A stretch of DNA of 61,008 nucleotides from Sphingobacteriales bacterium UTBCD1 (GTDB lineage: Bacteria; Bacteroidota; Bacteroidia; Chitinophagales; Chitinophagaceae). Below are positions 54,508 through 61,008 of this stretch, one piece after another. The stretch covers positions 1 to 61,008 of the forward strand of contig MWTC01000009.1 in NCBI GenBank assembly GCA_002066995.1, given 5' to 3'. Position 1 is the first letter of the stretch. Every line of letters begins with the position of its first letter. Under the pieces are notes generated by a model. The model worked only from the letters and a program-made list of their open reading frames with translations, ran no database searches and was not told the origin of the DNA. Position numbers and translations under genes: made by a program.

Positions 54508-55182
54508 TTACCTGAGGATAAAAGTAATTGATCCCACATTTTGACGATAGAGGCCGGATTTCAACCCGCTGCGCATATCAAAAGAAGAATACCATAAATA
54601 CGGTACCGAACCGATGCTCTTGATCTTTCCTTTAAAAGCTTTGTCGTCAAAGGAGGAATAATAAGAGATAGGTGTATTTCCAATTGCTCTTAATTTGCCA
54701 CGAAACAATTCATCATCAAATGAAGAAAAGTAGGTCAACTCAAGAGGTCCTGCAAGCTTGATCTTGCCGCGGAAAAATTTGTCGGCAAAATTGTTATAAT
54801 AGTCAAAAAGAGCAGTACCGATGCTCCTGATTTTTCCCGGCCTGCCATCCGATTCCTGTGCACCATAGTACGTAATAGTGCAGGTGCCGATATACCTGAC
54901 TTTGCCCCGGAAAGCTGAATCAGAAAGATCATCATAATATTCCACCCTGCCCATGAACTGCTGCAGCCTGGGTGCATAATAATTTCCACGGTCCGATAAT
55001 AATTCAGTTCCCCATTCCAATATTTTTCCTTCAGGTGAAACCCTGATCAACACACCCTGGTCTGTGATAAAAGAAATATAATCAAGGTTGGAGCCGCTTG
55101 AAAAAGAAACCTGGCTGAGTTGCTGGCCATAAAGACTTAAGCTAAAGAAAGCAGTGGAAAAAGCTATTAATAGTTTACACAT
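54508..55182 (-). CDS. Secreted protein of tandem 23-residue repeats
   Basis: A 224-residue exported protein (signal about 1-20, ending LYGQ). From about residue 82 to 205 it is built of five copies of a 23-residue unit with consensus YYxxFDDxxFRGKIKxIGxxxIx, for example at 128-150, 151-173 and 174-197. The last unit runs into the C-terminal SGLKSGLYRQNVGSITFIL tail, which also exists as a decayed copy at 50256-50300. The aromatic/Gly/Lys pattern suggests a beta-structured, possibly adhesive or surface protein. Function unknown. Confidence 0.82.
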   Translation of the reverse strand: MCKLLIAFSTAFFSLSLYGQQLSQVSFSSGSNLDYISFITDQGVLIRVSPEGKILEWGTELLSDRGNYYAPRLQQFMGRVEYYDDLSDSAFRGKVRYIGTCTITYYGAQESDGRPGKIRSIGTALFDYYNNFADKFFRGKIKLAGPLELTYFSSFDDELFRGKLRAIGNTPISYYSSFDDKAFKGKIKSIGSVPYLWYSSFDMRSGLKSGLYRQNVGSITFILR

Positions 55183-55262
55183 GGGGCAGGAATTATTCCC
55201 GTAAAATTATAAAAAATCTACGCCCCTGCAACTGGGATAAATACGATACATTACGACCTGCA

Positions 55263-55697
55263 TCAGAGTACTGCGTCTCTAAACTTCTTATTATGAAATA
55301 AAAAAGGAATCAACATGATGCCAATACCTATAATAATAACAATACCAAGCAGCAATGTCCTGAACTGTGACGCAATTGCAGGGTCGGGAGACCTGACAAC
55401 TGAAGCCGACTTGATCACCAGGAAAACAATAAGCGCTAAAAATATCAGGATGAAAACCATTTCAGGCCTTTTGGAGTTTTTTACAAAAAGTGAATAGATA
55501 AGACCAATAATAACAAAGATGAGATTCACCGAAAAGATCAAAGTGGATACATTAATAAAGCCGGATAATTCCAGCCCGGTACGTTCCCTGATAACCAGGT
55601 TGTACAAAAGACAAGCGATAGAAGCGCAAAAGCCTACGAATACGCTGGTCAGTACTGCATCTGAAAAAGGCATTTGAAAAGTATCTTCTTTTTTCAT
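55263..55697 (-). CDS. Small four-helix membrane protein of unknown function
   Basis: 144 residues with four hydrophobic helices (about 13-36, 46-68, 77-97, 113-135) and short charged loops (KNSKRPEM, RSPDPAIASQFR). The C-terminus HNKKFRDAVL is cytoplasmic by charge. No family was recognised. It sits between two secreted-protein genes on the same strand; 80 bases separate it from the downstream repeat-protein gene. Confidence 0.7.
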   Translation of the reverse strand: MKKEDTFQMPFSDAVLTSVFVGFCASIACLLYNLVIRERTGLELSGFINVSTLIFSVNLIFVIIGLIYSLFVKNSKRPEMVFILIFLALIVFLVIKSASVVRSPDPAIASQFRTLLLGIVIIIGIGIMLIPFLFHNKKFRDAVL

Positions 55698-55830
55698 ACT
55701 ACTTGATTTAAAAATTTATAAAAGCGGTGTATACAGCAGGATAACCATGCCGCAAATTACGGATAAAGCATTTCCTGTAACAAGAAAAATCCGCCATGCA
55801 TAAAAATAATTTTTCTCCCTCAAATCACAT

Positions 55831-58800
55831 TTAATCTTTCCATATAGCTCCAAGTCCCCCATCCCAGAACTTTTTATTCAGTTCCGGAATGTTTTTTTCT
55901 AACATCTCCACTCCCCTGCTTTTTAAAACAGCCCATTGTGCATTCAGTTCTTTCAGCCGGTCCAGAGAGGGTTGGTTTACCCTCGGAATATCGCTTGCCG
56001 TCTGATTAACCAGGAAAAAATAATCAGCATTAAACTTAAGGGGGAAATTTTCAATATCATCATACACTAATGTTTTGCGTTGTACCATTTCTTCATCCCA
56101 CGCTTTCATTTTTTTTGCTAACGCAGTTCCTTCTGTCTTCAGAGCAGCATATTTATCATTCGTCATTGCTGCCAGTAATGATTCCAGCTGCTTTCTTTTT
56201 TCATTCAGTGTATTGATCATTTTATGAATGGAAGTCATTTCATTCTCCATGCCTGTCATCACCCGGTCGTATTCTTTGTAAGTGGCCATGCCGGTAGGGT
56301 ATAAAGGATTGGCAAGTATCTCTGCTTCGGCCGTCATTTTTTGCCCCCCTGCCAATAAGATAACAGAATATTTTCCCGGAATAGCTTTATGTCCGTGAAA
56401 ACTTCCTTCCATATAAATGTCAGGAACACCAGCCATCGTCGGATAACGCATATCCCAGACAAACCTGTTTAACCCTTTTGTTTTTGATAATACAGGGTCG
56501 GCCGGCGGAGCGCCATCCCATTTCCTGTACGTACTGTCGCTTTTCGAACTGAAAGTACGCACAAGCTTACCTTCTGAATCCCTGATCTCCATCGTCAGTA
56601 AAACAGAATCTTTCAACTGAGGCAGCTGATAATAGATCACTATACCTGTTGATGGGTTTACCCCTCTTGAAGAATTCATGCCCGTAAACTCAGGGTTGTT
56701 TCTATCCAGTTCACTGGATCCGTTTACCAAATAAGCAGGTGATGGTTTGAAAATTGAGAATGAGGAATCCCTTTTATACTGGCGTACCAGGCCCAGGTCA
56801 TCCAAAATCCAGAAGGAACGGCCTGAAGTAGCCGCAATCAAATTCCCTTTGTACACTTTCAGATCTGTGATTGGAGTAACAGGTAGATTGAGTTGAAAAG
56901 GTTCCCAGTTTTTCCCTCCATTCCATGAAATATAAATACCGGTTTCCGTACCGGCGAATAAAAGATCTTTTCTTGTATCGTCTTCTCTCACCACCCTGGT
57001 GAAAGCACCATCGGGTATTCCATTGCTGATATTTGTCCAGGTCTTGCCATAGTCGGTGGATTTATATAATCCCGGCCTGTGATCATTGAACTTATACCGG
57101 GTAGTGGCAATATACACTGTCCCTTTTTCAAAAGGTGATACTTCTATTGCATTGATCAGGCATTCCTGCAATCCTGCCGGAGTGATATTTGTCCAGGTCT
57201 TGCAATTATCTCTGGTGAGATACACCAAACCATCATTACTGCCTGTATAGATAACACCTTTTTCTTGCGGTGATTCCATGATGTAAGAGAGTACTCCGTA
57301 ATTTTCCGCACCCACCCCTTCATTGGTAAAAGGCACTCCCGGCTTTCCCTGTTTTTCTTTTTCGTTCCTGGTCAGATCGGGTGATACTTCCTTCCAGGTT
57401 CTGCCGGTATCTGCCGTACGCATCAGGTACTGAGCGCCGTGATAAAAAACACCAGGCTCATGTTTGCTCCAGATGATCGGTGAATTCCAGTCAAACCTGT
57501 ATTTCATATCTTTTGCATCCCGGCTTTCATATTGTATCGGAGCTGCCATTACATTGGTAGCTGCTTTTGCCTTTGTATCCAGCACTTCAATGGTTCCCTG
57601 GTAACTTCCCCCCATTACGTATTGAGGATTGTCGGGATCAAATGCAAGGAATGCACTCTCTCCGCCTGCCGATGCACTCCAGCCTGTATTAGTGATGCCG
57701 CCACCGCCCAATTCCCTGCTTTCAATCTTTACAGATGTATTATCCTGCTGGCCCCCATAAATATTATAAGGGAACAGATTGTCCACATTGATACGGTAAA
57801 ATTGTGCAGTAGGCTGATTATCCTGGCTGCTCCATGATTTGCCTCCATTGAAGGTAATGGCTGCACCACCATCATCCAGGATGATCATATTGCCCGAATT
57901 ATTCGGATTGATCCACAGATCATGATAATCACCATGAGTATTTGAAATATCAACCCATGTTTTCCCACCATCAATGGATTTAAATGCAGAAGCGCTCATC
58001 ACATATAGTGTATTCTCATTATTGGGATCAGGAAACAATTCAATATAATACCAGGCCCTTTGAAGCAAATGATGATCGCTGGTAATGTGGCTCCAGCTCT
58101 TGCCTGCGTCTTCAGACATATATAGCCCGCCTGCTTCTTTTTCAAAATCGCTTTCTATAAGCGCATAAACTTTTTCAGAGTTGGAAGGGCAAACAGCAAT
58201 GGACATTTTCCCCATTTCCTTTGGCAATCCTTCTGTCATCTTTTCCCAATGTTCGCCGGCATCAGTTGACTTGTATAAACCACTGCCCGGACCGCTGCTT
58301 ATCACCTGCCAGGGCAATCTTCCGTGTTCCCACATGGCGGCATAAAGTATCATCGGGTTATTTGCATCCATGGATAATTCAGCGCAGCCTGTTTTATCAT
58401 CCACATACAATACATTTTTCCAGGTAGCGCCTCCATCCACTGATTTATAAACTCCTCTGTCTTTCGTGTGCCCATACAAAGATCCCTGAGCAGCCACATA
58501 AACAATATCGGGATTCTTAGGATGAATGGCGATCCGGGCAATATGCTCTGTAAGATCAAGCCCAATCTTTTTCCATGTCTTACCTGCATCAGTGGATTTG
58601 TAAACACCGTCACCATTCGATGTCATAACACCACGTACTGCATGCTCTCCCATTCCTACATAAACAATATTGGGGTCGCTTGCTGCAACAGCAACAGCAC
58701 CAACTGATCCTGTACTAAAATAACCATCTGAAATATTTTTCCAGGTCAGACCTGCATCTTCCGTTTTCCAAACTCCGCCACCGGTACTGCCCATATAATA

Positions 58801-58983
58801 AACCTGGGAATTCCCGATGACACCCGTACCACAATTAGAACGTCCCCCGCGAAATGGGCCGATGCACCTCCATTTTACAGCCTTGAAATAACTGTTGAGG
58901 TCAGAATTATTTTTTACTTGCTGAGAATTTGAATTGAGTACTGTGGAAAACAGCAGTACCCACATAAGCAGTCGTTTCAACAT
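55831..58983 (-). CDS. VPS10/BNR-repeat (sortilin-like) exported protein
   Basis: A 1050-residue exported protein that folds as a multi-bladed beta-propeller, known from VPS10/sortilin and glycosidase-like BNR families. The ATG at 58983 ([21 protein letters not shown]) gives a signal peptide; the longer frame to 59040 adds 19 hydrophobic residues but no better start. More than ten Asp-box/BNR units are readable (e.g. [68 protein letters not shown]). A C-terminal helical region (about 850 to 1050, [21 protein letters not shown]) follows. No sialidase active-site residues are evident, so a binding role is more likely. Confidence 0.9.
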   Translation of the reverse strand: MLKRLLMWVLLFSTVLNSNSQQVKNNSDLNSYFKAVKWRCIGPFRGGRSNCGTGVIGNSQVYYMGSTGGGVWKTEDAGLTWKNISDGYFSTGSVGAVAVAASDPNIVYVGMGEHAVRGVMTSNGDGVYKSTDAGKTWKKIGLDLTEHIARIAIHPKNPDIVYVAAQGSLYGHTKDRGVYKSVDGGATWKNVLYVDDKTGCAELSMDANNPMILYAAMWEHGRLPWQVISSGPGSGLYKSTDAGEHWEKMTEGLPKEMGKMSIAVCPSNSEKVYALIESDFEKEAGGLYMSEDAGKSWSHITSDHHLLQRAWYYIELFPDPNNENTLYVMSASAFKSIDGGKTWVDISNTHGDYHDLWINPNNSGNMIILDDGGAAITFNGGKSWSSQDNQPTAQFYRINVDNLFPYNIYGGQQDNTSVKIESRELGGGGITNTGWSASAGGESAFLAFDPDNPQYVMGGSYQGTIEVLDTKAKAATNVMAAPIQYESRDAKDMKYRFDWNSPIIWSKHEPGVFYHGAQYLMRTADTGRTWKEVSPDLTRNEKEKQGKPGVPFTNEGVGAENYGVLSYIMESPQEKGVIYTGSNDGLVYLTRDNCKTWTNITPAGLQECLINAIEVSPFEKGTVYIATTRYKFNDHRPGLYKSTDYGKTWTNISNGIPDGAFTRVVREDDTRKDLLFAGTETGIYISWNGGKNWEPFQLNLPVTPITDLKVYKGNLIAATSGRSFWILDDLGLVRQYKRDSSFSIFKPSPAYLVNGSSELDRNNPEFTGMNSSRGVNPSTGIVIYYQLPQLKDSVLLTMEIRDSEGKLVRTFSSKSDSTYRKWDGAPPADPVLSKTKGLNRFVWDMRYPTMAGVPDIYMEGSFHGHKAIPGKYSVILLAGGQKMTAEAEILANPLYPTGMATYKEYDRVMTGMENEMTSIHKMINTLNEKRKQLESLLAAMTNDKYAALKTEGTALAKKMKAWDEEMVQRKTLVYDDIENFPLKFNADYFFLVNQTASDIPRVNQPSLDRLKELNAQWAVLKSRGVEMLEKNIPELNKKFWDGGLGAIWKD

Positions 58984-59323
58984 AAAGCAGATTTTGAATG
59001 GAAATATAAATACAATTCGGCAAATCAGGCTTTTTATCATAACCGGTTTTTAAAATTTCATGTTACCGCTGCGAGAACAATGGCTGGCCGGTGATCGAAA
59101 AAAATGAAGCAGCCTCCTGATAAAAAACGACTAATAACCACTAAGTATATGTATGTAAAATACCTGAACATTGACGGCAGATGCAGATTTCTGCAACCGG
59201 GAGATCATTAAAAAAAAGGTTTTCTTATATAATCACTTTGAAAAAATCCGGCCACTTGTAAAAATTCAGTTCCGGTAAAATTTAATTTACCCTAACTTCA
59301 TTTATCCCTTAAAAAAATTCTGT

Positions 59324-60601
59324 ATGAAAGTTAAAAGAAGAGAATTCATCAATCTATCTGCCCTGGCAGCAGGCGGTGTAGTGGCTGGCATCAGCGCCTG
59401 TAATACAAATGAAAAAACAAAAGACACATCCAATGCTTCGAGTGATCTGAAATCTATGACAGGTGATGTAGTACCTATCACACTGGAAGAAAGAAAATCC
59501 AGAATTGAAAAAGCGCAGCGTTTGCTTACCGAACAAAAGACAGAGGCGCTTATTCTGGATTCCGGAACTTCTCTAGTTTATTTCACCGGGATTCATTGGT
59601 GGCCGAGTGAGCGTACCATGATAGCGATCATTCCTGCAAAGGGAGATCCGTTTTATGTCTGCCCCGCCTTTGAAGAAGACAGATTAAGGGAACTGATCAC
59701 CATCGGAAACAAAGTCTATGCCTGGCAGGAAGATGAGAGCCCTTACCGGCAAGCTGTAATTGCTTTGAAAGATGCAGGTATTTCATCAGGAAAAATTGCG
59801 ATAGAAGAGCGATTGCGTTTCTTCGTATTTGACGGTATCAGGCAGGAAGCTTCACAATACAATTTTGTCAGCGGCACTCCCATCACCATGCCCTGCAGGC
59901 TGATAAAATCAAAAGCGGAACTGGCATTGATGCAAAAAGCAAATGACATCACTGTGGCCAGCATCAAATACGGCATCAGCCAGTTGCACGAAGGAATGAC
60001 ACAGGGAGAACTCGCTGCAATCATTGCCGGTGCACATCAGAAATTCGGTGGGGAATCGGGAGGCGGGTTGGTGCTCTTTGGTGAATCATCTGCTTTTCCT
60101 CATGGCAGCATCAAACCAAAAACATTGAAGAAAGGTGATATAGTATTGATGGATTGCGGATGCCAGGTTCAGGGTTATTCATCCGACATCACCAGGACGG
60201 TAGTCTTTGGTGCAGAACCTACCAAACGTCAACTTGAAATATGGGAACTCGAAAAGAAATCTCAGTTAGCAGGCTTCAATGCTGCCAGGATCGGAGCAGC
60301 CTGTGAAGAGGTGGACGCAGCCTCCAGAAAAGTGATCACCGATGCAGGCTTCGGCCCCGGATACAAATTACCCGGCCTGCCACACCGCACCGGCCATGGC
60401 ATCGGTATGGATGGACATGAATGGGGCAATATGGTAAAAGGCAACAGGCAATTAATACAACCCGGCATGTGTTTCAGCATTGAACCTACTATCGCTATCC
60501 CTGGGGAATTCGGTGTAAGGATGGAAGATTGCTTTTATATCACGAATGAAAAAGCCCAATCATTTTCACCCCTGGCAAAATCTATTTCAGAACCTTTCTA
60601 A
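59324..60601 (+). CDS. Secreted M24 family Xaa-Pro aminopeptidase, Tat lipoprotein
   Basis: A 425-residue peptidase of the creatinase/prolidase fold that removes residues before proline. The N-terminus MKVKRREFINLSALAAGGVVAGISAC carries a twin-arginine motif followed by a lipobox Cys at 26, implying Tat export in folded, metal-loaded state and lipid anchoring. The C-terminal catalytic domain has the five ligand pattern: DCGCQVQGYSSDITRT (two Asp), LPHRTGHGIGMDGHE (His), FSIEPTIAIPG (Glu) and RMEDCFYI (Glu). The N-terminal domain (about 50 to 190) is also present. Confidence 0.92.
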   Translation: MKVKRREFINLSALAAGGVVAGISACNTNEKTKDTSNASSDLKSMTGDVVPITLEERKSRIEKAQRLLTEQKTEALILDSGTSLVYFTGIHWWPSERTMIAIIPAKGDPFYVCPAFEEDRLRELITIGNKVYAWQEDESPYRQAVIALKDAGISSGKIAIEERLRFFVFDGIRQEASQYNFVSGTPITMPCRLIKSKAELALMQKANDITVASIKYGISQLHEGMTQGELAAIIAGAHQKFGGESGGGLVLFGESSAFPHGSIKPKTLKKGDIVLMDCGCQVQGYSSDITRTVVFGAEPTKRQLEIWELEKKSQLAGFNAARIGAACEEVDAASRKVITDAGFGPGYKLPGLPHRTGHGIGMDGHEWGNMVKGNRQLIQPGMCFSIEPTIAIPGEFGVRMEDCFYITNEKAQSFSPLAKSISEPF

Positions 60602-60609
60602 AATAATAT

Positions 60610-61008
60610 TCAGTTTTTTAATGCTGCTCTCACTTTCGGAGCAATTTTATTCCCGAAGATCTCAATGGACTTCATCAGTAATGAATGAGAAGGTCCGCCC
60701 ACATCCATGTGAGCAGAAAAACGGGTAAGGCCAAATAGTTCCTGCAGGTATAAGATCTTATCAATGGCTTCGCTTGCATCACCAATGATCAGGTGTCCGT
60801 TCCTGCCCCTGCCCAACTCATATTGCCGCTTTTCGAATGCGGGCCAGCCGCGGGTGATACCCACCCTGTCCATCTGCGATGAATAGACCGGGTAATATTC
60901 ATCCGCTATTTTTTCACTGTCTTCACCGAAAAATGTATGCATGTGTACTCCAACCCGAAATTTTTTCATATCATGTTCAAAATGCTCATAAGCATTTTTG
61001 TAATAATC
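60610..61008 (-). CDS. Luciferase-like (LLM) flavin-dependent monooxygenase, 3' part, runs off the window
   Basis: The minus-strand frame is open from the right edge (13 codons before the ATG at 60969: DYYKNAYEHFEHD) to TGA at 60610, so only the last 132 residues are inside the window. Sequence such as VGVHMHTFFGEDSEKIADEYYPVYSSQMDRVG, HLIIGDASEAIDKILYLQELFGLTRFSAHMDVGG and IEIFGNKIAPKVR is the C-terminal half of an F420/FMN-dependent luciferase-like monooxygenase. The 5' part and start lie beyond 61008. Confidence 0.85.
   Translation of the reverse strand, partial: DYYKNAYEHFEHDMKKFRVGVHMHTFFGEDSEKIADEYYPVYSSQMDRVGITRGWPAFEKRQYELGRGRNGHLIIGDASEAIDKILYLQELFGLTRFSAHMDVGGPSHSLLMKSIEIFGNKIAPKVRAALKN

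Noticed and set aside
1-61008. CRISPR arrays, tRNA or rRNA genes, IS elements, phage genes
   Set aside because: No regularly spaced direct repeats, no cloverleaf with CCA-type end or conserved rRNA segment, and no transposase or phage structural motif could be recognised by eye.

Overview
The window is a stretch of chromosome from a member of the Bacteroidota, most likely a relative of the Chitinophagaceae. The grounds are a SusC/SusD pair with a DUF1735-type lipoprotein, DUF4476 and SPOR-domain proteins, a giant bacterial alpha-2-macroglobulin, a VPS10/BNR-repeat protein, promoter boxes of the TAnnTTTG type, and the near absence of Shine-Dalgarno sequences. No rRNA, tRNA, CRISPR array, transposase or phage gene was found. 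The family is an inference from gene content.

Left end (1 to about 5963): the most unusual part. Four genes lie one after another (M20 dipeptidase; an unknown secreted protein on the opposite strand; an ankyrin-repeat protein; a CPBP/CAAX protease). They are separated by four long imperfect palindromes that look like integron attC recombination sites. The palindromes are homologous to each other and are bounded by RYYYAAC / GTTRRRY-like cores. The first bases of two cassettes are complementary to the last bases of the same cassette, as expected for integron gene cassettes. No integrase gene is visible, so this reads as a cassette cluster without integrase, or the distal part of a chromosomal integron whose integrase lies to the left. 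REP-like palindromes sit inside some of the sites.

6000 to 25500: ordinary chromosome. It holds a beta-hydroxyacid dehydrogenase-family protein, a small secreted protein, a Kv-type potassium channel, and a two-gene operon of secreted amidohydrolases in which two of three domains have lost metal ligands. A deoxyribose operon follows (deoC, an aldehyde dehydrogenase and a truncated aldehyde dehydrogenase), then a SPOR-domain protein, an M20D amidohydrolase, an AbiEii-type nucleotidyltransferase with an overlapping small partner gene, malic enzyme, MlaE/MlaF lipid-transport subunits and sucD.

25500 to 38600: a DUF4476 protein, a 2043-residue alpha-2-macroglobulin, an FAD oxidoreductase, an MtfA-like zinc peptidase, aspS and a 14-TM MFS exporter.

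38600 to 47000: a TonB/MORN-like protein, then a susC-susD-DUF1735 operon ending in a clear intrinsic terminator. A secreted GH18 glycosidase is divergent from it. Together they form a small polysaccharide-utilisation locus, probably for an N-acetylglucosamine-containing glycan.

47000 to 61008: a bacterial pentameric ligand-gated ion channel homologue, rpiB, an outer-membrane barrel protein, a DEAD-box helicase, a FabH-like ketosynthase, a cold-shock protein, several hypothetical proteins, two decayed coding fragments, a large VPS10/BNR-repeat protein, a Tat-lipoprotein M24 peptidase, and the 3' part of a luciferase-like monooxygenase running off the right edge.

Several genes carry TAnnTTTG exactly four bases before the ATG, suggesting leaderless transcripts.
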